The notes below the pieces were generated by a model. It made no database searches. It saw nothing but the letters and a program-made list of their open reading frames with translations, and was not told where the DNA came from. A stretch of 64,000 nucleotides of DNA from Clostridium mediterraneense. Its GTDB lineage: Bacteria > Bacillota > Clostridia > Clostridiales > Clostridiaceae. Below, one piece after another: positions 8,515 to 19,510 of the stretch (position 1 is the stretch's first letter; each line of letters opens with the position of its first letter). The position numbers and the translations under genes are program-made. The stretch covers positions 2,318,959-2,382,958 of the forward strand of contig NZ_LT594785.1 in assembly GCF_900091705.1 (NCBI RefSeq). Reading direction: 5' to 3'.

Positions 8515-8524
8515 AATAAACTTA

Positions 8525-9160
8525 TTATTCTGCTACAACTGTAAATCTAGCTTTTATAAAATTAGCATTTTCTATTTCATCAATTAATGCAATTGCATAA
8601 TCTGCATAACTGATTTCACTTTCACCTTTAGAATTTACTATAAGCTCTTCCTTACCTAATTTATATTTTCCAGTACGGATTCCCTCAGCAACAAAATTTG
8701 CAGCAGGACTTAAATAAGTCCAATTCACTTCCTTTGTTTCCTTAAGTTCATCAAATGCTTCTCCCATAGCTGTAGCTACTGATTTAAATATCTCTGGAAA
8801 ATCTTCTGTATCCATCAATCTAACTTTATTTTCAAGATCAACATATAAACTACCTGCTCCCCCAACTACTAAAAGACGAATCTCTTCATGTCCTTTAAGA
8901 ATATCAGATAAATGTCTTAATGATATCTTATGTTTTAAAACTTCATCCCCCCACGCTCCAAATGCATCAATTACAACATCAAAATTTTTTAAATCATTAT
9001 AAGTTAAATCAAATAAATCTTTCTTTAATACATTTACTTTTTTATTTTTTGCCTCACTTCTAACTATAGCTGTTACATCATATCCTCTGCCTAATGCTTC
9101 CTCAACTAATAAGCTTCCTGCTTTTCCATTTGCCCCAATTACTGCAATTTTCTTTGTCAT
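8525..9160 (-). CDS. NAD(P)-binding Rossmann protein, atypical SDR (YwnB-like)
   Basis: 211 residues. N-terminal dinucleotide motif G-A-N-G-K-A-G at 9-15, then D-V-V-I-D-A-F-G-A-W and V-V-G-G-A-G-S-L-Y-V of the atypical short-chain dehydrogenase (NmrA/SDR_a5) group. Members act as NAD(P)H-dependent reductases or redox sensors in the cytoplasm; substrate not predictable. Convergent with hxlR and carrying the same 46-bp upstream element, it looks like the regulator's target in an electrophile- or redox-response pair. GGAGG lies 10 bases before the ATG. Confidence 0.85.
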   Translation of the reverse strand: MTKKIAVIGANGKAGSLLVEEALGRGYDVTAIVRSEAKNKKVNVLKKDLFDLTYNDLKNFDVVIDAFGAWGDEVLKHKISLRHLSDILKGHEEIRLLVVGGAGSLYVDLENKVRLMDTEDFPEIFKSVATAMGEAFDELKETKEVNWTYLSPAANFVAEGIRTGKYKLGKEELIVNSKGESEISYADYAIALIDEIENANFIKARFTVVAE

Positions 9161-9254
9161 AATCTTATACCTCCAAATTACTTTTATTTATAAATTTATT
9201 TTGCTAATTAATATTTCTGCTTACAAATAAATCATAATTCTAAACTTTAATTGG

Positions 9255-9300
9255 GTAAAGTAGGCACTTTAAAGTGCTATGGTTCCCCACAGGATACTAT
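9255..9300. promoter_or_regulatory. 46-bp element, copy 2, upstream of the SDR gene
   Basis: Matches 8022-8067 at 37 of 46 positions. Includes the exact palindrome GCACTTTAAAGTGC. Lies about 95 bp upstream of the minus-strand gene starting at 9160. Probable shared operator. Confidence 0.6.
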
Positions 9301-9326
9301 TAGCTCTAAATTAATATAAAAAATTT

Positions 9327-9366
9327 AAAGCTTAGTAAAAACTTACCTAAGTTTTTACTAAGCTTT
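9327..9366. terminator. Terminator after ABC permease gene, 19-bp stem
   Basis: Arms 9327-9345 and 9348-9366 are perfectly complementary with the two bases CC between. Located 3' of the permease gene that ends at 9375; also upstream of the SDR gene's leader, insulating the two units. Confidence 0.8.
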
Positions 9367-9374
9367 TTCTAAAA

Positions 9375-11966
9375 TTATTCTATTATTTTAAGTCTTTCAA
9401 CAAGACTTTCTTTTCCTGAAAATTTATATCCTAATAAAGGTGTAATAAGCATGATTACTGCTATTATTAAAATCACTACTAAAACTGATATTAAATATAT
9501 TAAATAATTGACTCCACTATAGATAGGTAACATCATAGGTGCAATATATACAGCTAAAAATCCTAGTGGAATAATAACTAATGCTGAAATTAATATATAA
9601 TATATTCCTTCAAATAATATCATCTTTTTAAGCTGTTTCTTAGTCATCCCTATTGATTCAAGCATAGCAAATTCTATTCTTCTTGAGAATATTGATGTAA
9701 GCATTGTATTAATAACATTAATAACACCAATCACTCCAAGTATAGAGGAAATAACAATTCCAATAATCATAAATACTACTTTTATTTCTTTAAGACCTTC
9801 TATATAAAAATTCTTAGAAGTCATACCTAATGTATCCTTTCCTGACTCATTAATAATTTTTTCTATTTTTTTATCAGCATCCTTAAGATTAATATTATCT
9901 TTTAAATCAATATCTAAACTCTTTATATAATTTTTATAATCTGGGAATAAACTTTTAAACTGCTCCTCTTCAATATTTAATGCTTCTAGATTTGTATTCA
10001 CTGCTTTATCTAATTTATTTGTAACAATAGCCATAACTTTAAAGTCTTTTTTAATTTCTTTAACTTTCCCATCTTTATCAATTGAATTAAATCTTAACTC
10101 TATATCATCTCCTGCTTTTAATACATTTGTACTTCCTGAACTAGCATAAAATATTATATAATTACCCTTTTTAAACTCTTCTTTATCTATTTTTCCATCA
10201 ATAACTTTTAATTTTTCCATATCTTTATCTAAACTATCACTATTTAAAGCAGCAAGTTCTGTTTTTATAAGATTTTCTGCTGGTGATATTTTACTATATC
10301 TAATATTATTATTTCCTTTACTTTCCCCTATTTCAAACTCATCCTTAAGCTTTCCTCTTAATAGGAGGTCAACTCCAAAATCATAAACTTTACCATCTTT
10401 TTCAGGAACAACAGCACTATGATTACTCTTAACGTTATCTACTACATCTAGATCTTTTATCTTATCTACCAACTCTTTGCTTATAGGCTTATATTCTTTC
10501 TCTCCCCAAAAGTGACCTATATTGTTATTTATTGATACATCTGCATTCATTTGATTATTTGCATGCTTCTCTGGATCTATTCCCATAGAAGCATTTATAG
10601 TAAATATAACTATTACTGCACTAAATGAAATTGAAAATATGGATAATATAACTTTCTTTTTACTCTTCACAATATTACTCCAAGCCATTCTATTAATTTT
10701 AGCACCACTCGCTCCCTTTTTAATTTTCTTCTTAGAATTTCCCAAGTCACAAGAAACAAATTTTACAGCTTCAATAGGAGAAACCTTTCCAGCTATTTTC
10801 CCTGGCTTACTGCAACTTATAAATACAGTTATAAGAGAAAAAATAATTGATAATACAAAAATATATATACTTTTAGAAACAACAACTATATTTGCGAATA
10901 TAGTAAATGATAACGCCATCGGAATTATAAAACTAGCAACTAAATACCCTAAAATAAGACCTATGGGAATTGCTATAATTGATAAAGTTAAAGCTTGTCT
11001 TATTATTATCTTTTTAAGCTGCTTAGAAGTTGTTCCTATAGTTTTTAAAAGCCCATAAAACTTAATATCTCTTGTAACTGATATATAAAAAATATTATAT
11101 ATTATTAAATATCCTGTAATTATAACTAAAAGTACAGCAAACCCAATAGCTACTCCTTGTTTTATTACATCACTATTTACAAACGAAACTTTTTCATTTT
11201 CATACTTTGGATGTACCTTAAATTGTGAAGAACCTATTTCATCAGCTACTTTTTTAAATTGATCATTAACTTCATCAAAACTATAATTACTTTTAATATT
11301 TTTAAGAGTAATAAAAGCAGTCTTAGTCCCTTTAACATTAGTAATTCCACTATTATATTTTGATATAAAATCTTTAGATACAAATATTCTTGTTCGTCCA
11401 CTACCTCTTGTAACTAATGACTCATAATAACCACAAAGCTTTAAATCAAGAGTTTTCACACTTCCATCAATCATTACATCAAGCTTAATATTCTCACCAA
11501 TTTTTTTATCTACACCTAATAAATCTAATACCCATGTTGGAACTAAGACCTCATCTGAAGTTTTAGGATAATCACCCTCTATAGGAATAACAGCCATCAT
11601 ATCATAAGTAATTTTATCATTTGGAGCTTCTAAAAAAACTTGCTCATTTAATAACTTGCCATTCTTAATAGGTTCAAGACTTGCTAATTGATCAACTCCT
11701 ATTTTATCAACATTACTAATAGACTTTAATTTTTCTAAACCTTCATCAGTAATATTTATATATCCATCTGAATCAACTCCAGCACTACTAACATTCATAT
11801 AAGCTTTATTAGTATTATAAAATGTAATCCCAGCAGTTACTGTTGTAGTTATAAGTAAGGTAGTTAATGCTATTCCTAATATTGCAAATAAATTTCTCAT
11901 CTTATTCACTTTTAAAATTCTTCTATTTAATCTTTTTATAATCTCTTGATTATTGTTTTGTAGCAT
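9375..11966 (-). CDS. ABC transporter permease with two FtsX/MacB domains
   Basis: 863 residues. One N-terminal helix (about 25-48), a large extracellular region (about 50-270), three helices of a first FtsX domain (about 275-390), then a second unit beginning at N-R-M-A-W-S-N-I-V-K (helix about 440-460), another extracellular domain (about 470-730) and three C-terminal helices. This duplicated layout is that of bacitracin/antimicrobial-peptide and lipoprotein-type exporters that use mechanotransmission rather than classical transport. It overlaps the ATPase gene by 17 bases, so the two are translationally linked. The adjacent two-component system points to an envelope-stress or peptide-antibiotic response; substrate unknown. 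Confidence 0.9.
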   Translation of the reverse strand: MLQNNNQEIIKRLNRRILKVNKMRNLFAILGIALTTLLITTTVTAGITFYNTNKAYMNVSSAGVDSDGYINITDEGLEKLKSISNVDKIGVDQLASLEPIKNGKLLNEQVFLEAPNDKITYDMMAVIPIEGDYPKTSDEVLVPTWVLDLLGVDKKIGENIKLDVMIDGSVKTLDLKLCGYYESLVTRGSGRTRIFVSKDFISKYNSGITNVKGTKTAFITLKNIKSNYSFDEVNDQFKKVADEIGSSQFKVHPKYENEKVSFVNSDVIKQGVAIGFAVLLVIITGYLIIYNIFYISVTRDIKFYGLLKTIGTTSKQLKKIIIRQALTLSIIAIPIGLILGYLVASFIIPMALSFTIFANIVVVSKSIYIFVLSIIFSLITVFISCSKPGKIAGKVSPIEAVKFVSCDLGNSKKKIKKGASGAKINRMAWSNIVKSKKKVILSIFSISFSAVIVIFTINASMGIDPEKHANNQMNADVSINNNIGHFWGEKEYKPISKELVDKIKDLDVVDNVKSNHSAVVPEKDGKVYDFGVDLLLRGKLKDEFEIGESKGNNNIRYSKISPAENLIKTELAALNSDSLDKDMEKLKVIDGKIDKEEFKKGNYIIFYASSGSTNVLKAGDDIELRFNSIDKDGKVKEIKKDFKVMAIVTNKLDKAVNTNLEALNIEEEQFKSLFPDYKNYIKSLDIDLKDNINLKDADKKIEKIINESGKDTLGMTSKNFYIEGLKEIKVVFMIIGIVISSILGVIGVINVINTMLTSIFSRRIEFAMLESIGMTKKQLKKMILFEGIYYILISALVIIPLGFLAVYIAPMMLPIYSGVNYLIYLISVLVVILIIAVIMLITPLLGYKFSGKESLVERLKIIE

Positions 11967-12645
11967 AAACTCCTTCCCCCCTTATAACTATCTTTCCATC
12001 CTCAATTCTTATAATCCTGTCTGCCATCTGAGCTATTTGCTCATTATGAGTAATCATAACTATTGTTTGATTAAATTTCTTACTAGTAACTTTAAGTAAT
12101 CCTAAAACCTCTTGCTCAGTTTTTGAATCTAAATTCCCTGTTGGTTCATCTGCTAAAATTATTGAAGGCTTAGTAGCTAATGCCCTTGCAATTGCCACTC
12201 TTTGTTGCTGTCCTCCAGAAAGAGCATTAGGTAGATTATATATTTTTTCACTTAATCCTAGAGTTTCAATAATACTATCAACATAATTTTCATCAATCTT
12301 ATTTCCATCAAACTCTATTGGAAGTACTATATTCTCATAAACATTTAATATAGGAACTAAATTATAACTTTGAAATACAAAACCTATATTTCTTCTTCTA
12401 AAAATAGTTAAATTATCATCATTCATAGCAAATATATCTTTTCCATCTACAATAACTTTTCCCTCTGATGCTCTATCAAGTCCCCCAAGCATATGAAGTA
12501 ATGTACTTTTCCCTGAACCTGATGTACCCACTATAGCAACAAACTCACCTTTATTTATTTCAATATTAACTTTATCTAAAGCTTTCACTAAATTTTCATC
12601 TTTACCATAATATTTATTTAAATTCTCAGTTTTTAATATAACCAT
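11950..12645 (-). CDS. ABC transporter ATP-binding protein (MacB/LolD type)
   Basis: 231 residues. Walker A G-T-S-G-S-G-K-S-T, Q-loop F-V-F-Q-S-Y, signature L-S-G-G-Q-Q-Q-R-V-A-I-A-R-A-L, Walker B I-I-L-A-D-E-P-T-G-N-L-D and H-loop M-I-T-H-N-E are all intact. It powers the two-domain permease encoded downstream with a 17-base overlap. GGGGCGAGG precedes the ATG. Belongs to the group that pairs with FtsX-fold permeases. The gene follows the sensor kinase gene after a 250-bp gap containing a terminator, so it probably has its own promoter. Confidence 0.95.
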   Translation of the reverse strand: MVILKTENLNKYYGKDENLVKALDKVNIEINKGEFVAIVGTSGSGKSTLLHMLGGLDRASEGKVIVDGKDIFAMNDDNLTIFRRRNIGFVFQSYNLVPILNVYENIVLPIEFDGNKIDENYVDSIIETLGLSEKIYNLPNALSGGQQQRVAIARALATKPSIILADEPTGNLDSKTEQEVLGLLKVTSKKFNQTIVMITHNEQIAQMADRIIRIEDGKIVIRGEGVYATKQ

Positions 12646-12847
12646 TTTCCCTCGCCCCTTAACTTTTCTTCTTGATATTATAATAACATCTCCAATTATA
12701 GGAAATCCTCACAAGTATGAGATATTTCAAACAATAAATATAACAATCTTGTTATATTTAATTTAACTATAAAAATAATTTTATCTAAAAAATAACTGTT
12801 CTCTATGCATAAATAAAATATATAATATTATGCTATTTAAATAAAAA

Positions 12848-12892
12848 AGAACTGACTCTAAGAGAAATTTCATTCCCCTTAGAGCCAGTCTT
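12848..12892 (-). terminator. Terminator after sensor kinase gene
   Basis: Imperfect stem: AAGACTGGCTCTAAGG on the minus strand pairs with CTTAGAGTCAGTTCTT, followed by a T-rich tail. Directly 3' of the kinase stop codon at 12899. Confidence 0.7.
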
Positions 12893-12898
12893 ATCAAT

Positions 12899-13972
12899 CT
12901 AATTCTTAAGAAATATAGAAAATGTAGTTCCTTTCCCCTTTTCTGAACTTACTTTAATATAACCACCTTGTCTTGTAATTATCTCATTACTTAAATAAAG
13001 TCCAATTCCTACACCTTCAACTTCAGAAAGCTCTCTAGATCTATAAAATCTTTTAAATATATTATTTATTTCATTTTCATCTATCCCAATACCAGTATCT
13101 TTTATATCTATCTTAGTAAAGAATTCAAAGCTTTCTACTAAAATTTTTATTTCTCCATTTCCATTATTATATTTAACACTATTATCCAAAATATTAAATA
13201 TAGCTTCACTAGTCCACTTTTTATCATGCAGTAAAGTAATATAACTAGGACAATCCACTCTTAATTTTATATTCTTCTTTTCAGCCTTTATATAAATTCC
13301 ACTTAAAGCATTTGCTATAGTTTCATTTAACTTTCCACTGCTCTTATTTAACTTAATTATACTATTTTCTAATCTAGACATCTTTATTAAAGAATCTACT
13401 AACCATTCCAACTTTGAAACTTGAAATCTCATATTACCTAAAAAAATCTTTTGCTGACTTTTATCTAAATCTCTTTCAATTAAAGTATCATTATACATAG
13501 ATAAATTAGCTATAGGTGTCTTTATTTGATGAGATATATCTGAAATTAATGACTTTATATTATCCTTTTCTCTTAAAGCCTCTTCTTTATCATTATTCAT
13601 AATCTCAACAAGCTGTCTAAACTTATGTTCAAGCTTTGATAACATTGTCTCTCCATGAGTATCAAAATCAATAAATTGCTCTTTACTAATAACCTTATCA
13701 ATAATATTACACATCTTATTTGAAAAATATAAAATATTAAACCTTAAAATGCATACAAATCCAATAACTAATAAAATTATAACTCCAATAAAACTACTAA
13801 TTATAATAAATAATCTATTAGCATCATTATATAAACTAGGTTCAACTTTAATAATATTATTTAAGCTTAATCTAATAATTGCAGCAAAAATAATAGATAC
13901 CAAAACTAAAAGTAAAATAAAAATCTTATATATATTTTCAAAAACAAATGATTTAAATCTAATCAAAATCAT
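12899..13972 (-). CDS. Sensor histidine kinase, short-loop (intramembrane-sensing) type
   Basis: 357 residues. Two transmembrane helices (about 12-36 and 54-80) enclose a loop of only about 17 residues, as in BceS-like kinases that sense through a partner permease. Phosphorylated His148 is in S-D-I-S-H-Q-I-K-T-P; the ATP-binding N box (I-F-N-I-L-D-N-S-V-K-Y-N), D-T-G-I-G-I and G-V-G-I-G-L-Y-L are intact. The ATG overlaps the response regulator stop (ATGA), so the two are coupled. Located upstream of the ABC transporter genes; the likely role is to induce that transporter in response to a cell-envelope-active compound (inference). Confidence 0.92.
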   Translation of the reverse strand: MILIRFKSFVFENIYKIFILLLVLVSIIFAAIIRLSLNNIIKVEPSLYNDANRLFIIISSFIGVIILLVIGFVCILRFNILYFSNKMCNIIDKVISKEQFIDFDTHGETMLSKLEHKFRQLVEIMNNDKEEALREKDNIKSLISDISHQIKTPIANLSMYNDTLIERDLDKSQQKIFLGNMRFQVSKLEWLVDSLIKMSRLENSIIKLNKSSGKLNETIANALSGIYIKAEKKNIKLRVDCPSYITLLHDKKWTSEAIFNILDNSVKYNNGNGEIKILVESFEFFTKIDIKDTGIGIDENEINNIFKRFYRSRELSEVEGVGIGLYLSNEIITRQGGYIKVSSEKGKGTTFSIFLKN

Positions 13973-14646
13973 TCACCTACCCAAGAATATCCAATACCAT
14001 AGATAGTTTTTATATACTTTGGCTTTGATGGATTATCCTCTATCTTATTTCTAAGTCTATTTATATTAACAGTTAGGGCATGTTCCTCAACATACTCATC
14101 ACCTTCCCATATCTCTTCTAATAAAGCTTGTCTTGTTAAAACTTCACCTTTGCACTTAACTAATTTCTTTAAGATTTTATATTCTGTTGGAGCTAAAATA
14201 ATACTTTGTCCACATTTTTCTACTGACATCTTATCAAAATTAAATTCAAAATCTCCAATCTTAATTACATTTGAATCACCATTCTTCCCATATCTTCTGA
14301 AAACAGCTAAAATCCTTTCCCTTAATATATTAAGACTAAAAGGCTTAGTTATATAATCATCAGCTCCTATTCTTAAACCTGTTATTATATCAAGTTCCAT
14401 ATCACAAGCTGTTAGAAATATAACTGAATTTAAATAATCTTTTCTTATAGCTTTTAGAAACTCGAAGCCACTTCCATCAGGTAAATTAACATCTAATAAA
14501 ATCATATCTATCTTTTCTGTATCAAGAATAATCTTTGCATCTTTTAAAGTAAAAACTGAAAATACTTTAAATCCATCCATTTCTAAATTAAAAGAAATTC
14601 CTTGATTCAACATCTTATCATCTTCAACAACAAGTATCGTATGCAT
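13969..14646 (-). CDS. OmpR-family response regulator
   Basis: 225 residues. Receiver domain with acidic pair Asp9/Asp10, phosphoacceptor Asp52 (M-I-L-L-D-V-N-L-P-D), Thr79 and Lys101; C-terminal winged helix with T-R-Q-A-L-L-E-E-I-W and Y-I-K-T-I-Y-G-I-G-Y. Overlaps the kinase start by four bases. AGGGGGATTTT precedes the ATG. Likely target: promoter of the ABC transporter genes at 11950-9375 and possibly its own operon; no binding repeat was identified. Confidence 0.95.
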   Translation of the reverse strand: MHTILVVEDDKMLNQGISFNLEMDGFKVFSVFTLKDAKIILDTEKIDMILLDVNLPDGSGFEFLKAIRKDYLNSVIFLTACDMELDIITGLRIGADDYITKPFSLNILRERILAVFRRYGKNGDSNVIKIGDFEFNFDKMSVEKCGQSIILAPTEYKILKKLVKCKGEVLTRQALLEEIWEGDEYVEEHALTVNINRLRNKIEDNPSKPKYIKTIYGIGYSWVGE

Positions 14647-14751
14647 AAAATCCCCCTATACTCTAAAATTTTATACTTCTATTAATATTAATTATATCTA
14701 TACTCTTTAATTCATTTCAAATATCTTACATACAATTTTTAAAATAATAAA

Positions 14752-14784
14752 AAATACCTATTCAAATTAATTGAATAGGTATTT
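14752..14784. terminator. Terminator after the 52-residue gene
   Basis: AAATACCTATTCAA / TTGAATAGGTATTT, 14-bp perfect stem, 5-nt loop, followed by an A-rich plus-strand flank (U-run for minus transcripts). Confidence 0.8.
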
Positions 14785-14795
14785 CTAAATACATC

Positions 14796-14954
14796 TTAAT
14801 ATTGAATAGGATTAGCCTTTTCTTTTCCGTGTTTTGCCTTACCTTGAATTTCTGGTACAGGAGTTGCATCATTCTTAGGAAAATGTGGTTTATGATTACT
14901 TTCTGTACCATGTGGTTCTTTAGGACTAGGTCTTCTCATTCCTGCTTTTGCCAT
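14796..14954 (-). CDS. Small hydrophilic protein, 52 residues
   Basis: Starts M-A-K-A-G-M-R-R-P-S-P-K and ends E-K-A-N-P-I-Q-Y; rich in Lys, Pro, His and Gly with no hydrophobic segment, so probably cytoplasmic and disordered. GAGGTGATTGTT precedes the ATG and a strong terminator follows the stop, supporting a real gene; the plus-strand frame over the same bases has no such signals. I recall similar short clostridial proteins of unknown function but cannot name a family. Confidence 0.75.
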   Translation of the reverse strand: MAKAGMRRPSPKEPHGTESNHKPHFPKNDATPVPEIQGKAKHGKEKANPIQY

Positions 14955-15132
14955 AACAATCACCTCAATATTAGATTGCCCAAGCTATAAAATCTTTATA
15001 CTCTTAGCTACTTCTATACAAAATTCAAAATTACACAAAATAGCCACTTCCATATAAAATTTGAAAATTATAAAAAATATTAAACTTCCTTATAATTTTC
15101 TTCTTAATTATTATCCTTTTAAGTCCTTAATC

Positions 15133-15480
15133 TTATATCTCTCTTTTAGTAATTAATTTTCTATATCCTTTAACTATAAAATATCCTATTAATTCTATAA
15201 TCAAATAAAAAATTAGATATCCCAGTGCACTAGAATTAAGAAATATAAATGTAACTCCTAAAAAGCCCAATGACGATATTACTAAAGCTGATAGCACTTC
15301 AATATTATTTAGCTCACATAATATTCCTTGAATAAAAAAACTTAAAGGATATATCACTATTAATGAGAATAGGATTATTCCTTTCAAGGCAATTCCATCT
15401 ATATCTAAGAAACTAAATCCATTGATTATAAACATTAATATTAAAGGAAATATTAATATAATAATCTTCTTTTTACTCAT
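15133..15480 (-). CDS. Small integral membrane protein, four helices
   Basis: 115 residues with four hydrophobic segments at about 6-24, 33-53, 62-82 and 85-105 and a basic C-terminus (K-G-Y-R-K-L-I-T-K-R). Positive ends suggest both termini are cytoplasmic. GAGGGGAG precedes the ATG. No family recognised. It lies between the 52-residue gene and a larger membrane protein gene, each with its own terminator, so operon membership is doubtful. Confidence 0.7.
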   Translation of the reverse strand: MSKKKIIILIFPLILMFIINGFSFLDIDGIALKGIILFSLIVIYPLSFFIQGILCELNNIEVLSALVISSLGFLGVTFIFLNSSALGYLIFYLIIELIGYFIVKGYRKLITKREI

Positions 15481-15557
15481 AAATCTCTTCTCCCCTCAAA
15501 ATATTTTACAAAATATCCTTAAGTTAATTTTACCAGTTACTGTAATTAATATAAATA

Positions 15558-15594
15558 AAAATCCCTTTAACTTATAAAATTAAAGAGATTCTTA
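15558..15594 (-). terminator. Probable terminator after 437-residue gene
   Basis: AATCCCTTTAA ... TTAAAGAGATT forms an imperfect stem (one mismatch) just 3' of the minus-strand stop at 15601, with a plus-strand A-run. Confidence 0.55.
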
Positions 15595-15600
15595 TTTATA

Positions 15601-16914
15601 CTACACATTATTAACTAATGTTTCTAGTAATTCATCAGATAATTTATCTAATACATTACGTAATTCCTTAGATATCTTATTTCTTGTTGGTATAATAATC
15701 GTTTCCCTATTCTTAACCTCATACTCAATATATGGATTTAGTAAATCTCTAGCAAATTTTTTTCTATCTGAACTTGAAAACATATCTTTAAGTACTTTTA
15801 ATTTTAAATCATTTTTAAATCTATTAACTATTCTTATTAACTCAGTTTCATTAAGTATATAATCATTTGCTAGTTCTATAAGTTCATCTTCTATAATTTT
15901 TATCATTTTATTAGCATCATCTTCTATAAATTCATTTAATATTTTACCTGATACTTCACCAGCTACAGCGCCACCTACAAATGAACCAACAACACCACCA
16001 ACTACTCCACTAATAGCAGTACCCACAATAGGTACAATTGATCCTAAAGCTGCTCCAGCTGTAACTCCACCTATCCAACCAGCAGTTCCTCCAACAATAG
16101 TAGATGTAGTATTAGCTACATTTTTAAATAATTGAGAAGTTGATATTCTTCCTCTAAATATATTAATAATATCAACACTTGATAAAACTCCAATTGATAC
16201 TGCCCCTGTTATAACATTTCCTCTAATCATTTTTGCAGCACTTTTTACTGCAGCAACACCATATATATTAGTTCCATTTCTAAATGCATTAACAAACATA
16301 GCTGAAGCTTTAGGTCCCATAATAGAGGCAATAATATCTGATGTACTAAATTCTATACTTTTAAATCCAACTCTAGATAATTGGTTTGATAATAAAGCCG
16401 TAACAAAAGTTGGGCCTGCTACCTTAACCCCTGTATATAATGAATGTTTTAATGCTGAATTAAAATCTTTACCATCTCTTATTAAGACTGCAAGAGATAT
16501 AGCTGTACTTATTCCAATAGCAGCTGATGCAATAATAATTCCAGTCACAGCATCATATTTTATTGACTCTATAGTTCCAAACTTAGAAATATTCTTGGCC
16601 TGCTCATAAGTAAAACTTCCTTTACTTATAATGTTCTTAGCCTCATTTGGATCTGTAACGCCTGGAACCTCACCGTTCTTTATTCTAATCTCCATAGCCT
16701 CAATGGCTGAATCAAACTTATCAGCTGGCACCTCTATTTTTACTGGTGTTCCATCTAAATTTAAATACTTTAACTTTCCATTCTCAAAACATTCAGATAT
16801 ACATTGATATCCAGAATCACAATATTTAGATTTAACATTTTCTATTCCAATAATTTTATCTATAATAGTTTCTATTTTAGTGTTCCTTGATAATTCCAAA
16901 TTTCTTTTTTCCAA
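15601..16914 (-). CDS. Glycine-zipper membrane protein of unknown function
   Basis: 437 residues from TTG 16914. N-terminal soluble part (1-120); hydrophobic helix at about 121-145; Ala/Ile-rich central region; then a strongly glycine-rich block (about 270-325) with repeated G-x-x-x-G spacing (G-G-T-A-G-W-I-G-G-V-T-A-G, G-V-V-G-G-V-V-G-S-F-V-G-G); C-terminal charged helical tail (about 330-437). Glycine-zipper blocks insert in membranes and occur in pore-forming and surface proteins. The TTG lies 16 bases after AGAGGTGA, which is too far, whereas an in-frame ATT at 16926 is seven bases from the AGAGG core; the true start may be that ATT. No homologue recognised. Confidence 0.7.
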   Translation of the reverse strand: MEKRNLELSRNTKIETIIDKIIGIENVKSKYCDSGYQCISECFENGKLKYLNLDGTPVKIEVPADKFDSAIEAMEIRIKNGEVPGVTDPNEAKNIISKGSFTYEQAKNISKFGTIESIKYDAVTGIIIASAAIGISTAISLAVLIRDGKDFNSALKHSLYTGVKVAGPTFVTALLSNQLSRVGFKSIEFSTSDIIASIMGPKASAMFVNAFRNGTNIYGVAAVKSAAKMIRGNVITGAVSIGVLSSVDIINIFRGRISTSQLFKNVANTTSTIVGGTAGWIGGVTAGAALGSIVPIVGTAISGVVGGVVGSFVGGAVAGEVSGKILNEFIEDDANKMIKIIEDELIELANDYILNETELIRIVNRFKNDLKLKVLKDMFSSSDRKKFARDLLNPYIEYEVKNRETIIIPTRNKISKELRNVLDKLSDELLETLVNNV

Positions 16915-16926
16915 TTTATTATAAAT

Positions 16927-17281
16927 AAAATCACCTCTTATAAAATTACTTATAATAAAAATTTAATTTATAACTATAAAATATTCTTAATAACTCTATA
17001 TGTAATATACTATTTTTAAAATTCATTATGTGCTAATAAACTATATATCAAATAAATCTAATTAAAGTCTATAAAAGCTTCTAATATTTTTCTTATTTTC
17101 TATTCTTAATTATAAAAATTATTAATCTTCGTATCTTAAATTTTTACTTATCAAATTTACTCTCCGTAAATATCTTTGAAATAAAATTTTTAAAATAATT
17201 ATTTACTAATATATTTTAAAAAGCAGGGGCATAATGCCCCTTTTAACATATCTTCTACCTATGCATAAATACATTTTAAGA
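16927..17281. other. 355-bp AT-rich intergenic region
   Basis: Between the collagen-like gene and the glycine-zipper gene. Contains the terminator at 17226-17240 and the AGAGGTGA ribosome-binding site of the downstream minus-strand gene near 16932-16938. I see no gene in it. Confidence 0.6.
17226..17240 (-). terminator. Terminator after collagen-like gene
   Basis: GGGGCATAATGCCCC, followed on the minus strand by CTGCTTTTT. Compact GC-rich hairpin in otherwise AT-rich sequence, 42 bases beyond the stop at 17282. Confidence 0.75.
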
Positions 17282-19171
<1,890 letters not shown>

Positions 19172-19510
19172 CTAACTCCCCCTTTTACGCTTTAAAAGTT
19201 CCCATATCTAATTTTTAAATTTCACTCTCATTATTTATATAACCCACTCTTATATATTTTTTCAAAAATTTTATAATAAATCTAATTAAATTTGTCTATG
19301 AGATACCTGTATATATGATTAATTAATATAATAAAATACTTTTAAATAATCTTTTTACATAAACTTATTATTACTTTATCAATATAATAAAGGACAAAAA
19401 TCTTGTAATATATTATATTTATCTATAATATAAATGCTACCTAAATAACTTCTATTCTAAAACTTATATATTATAAAAATAAAATAGCTGATTATATGTA
19501 ATTTCAAAAA

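Noticed and set aside
14802-14990. 62-codon plus-strand frame
   Set aside because: Overlies the 52-residue minus-strand gene, which has a ribosome-binding site and terminator; the plus frame has neither.
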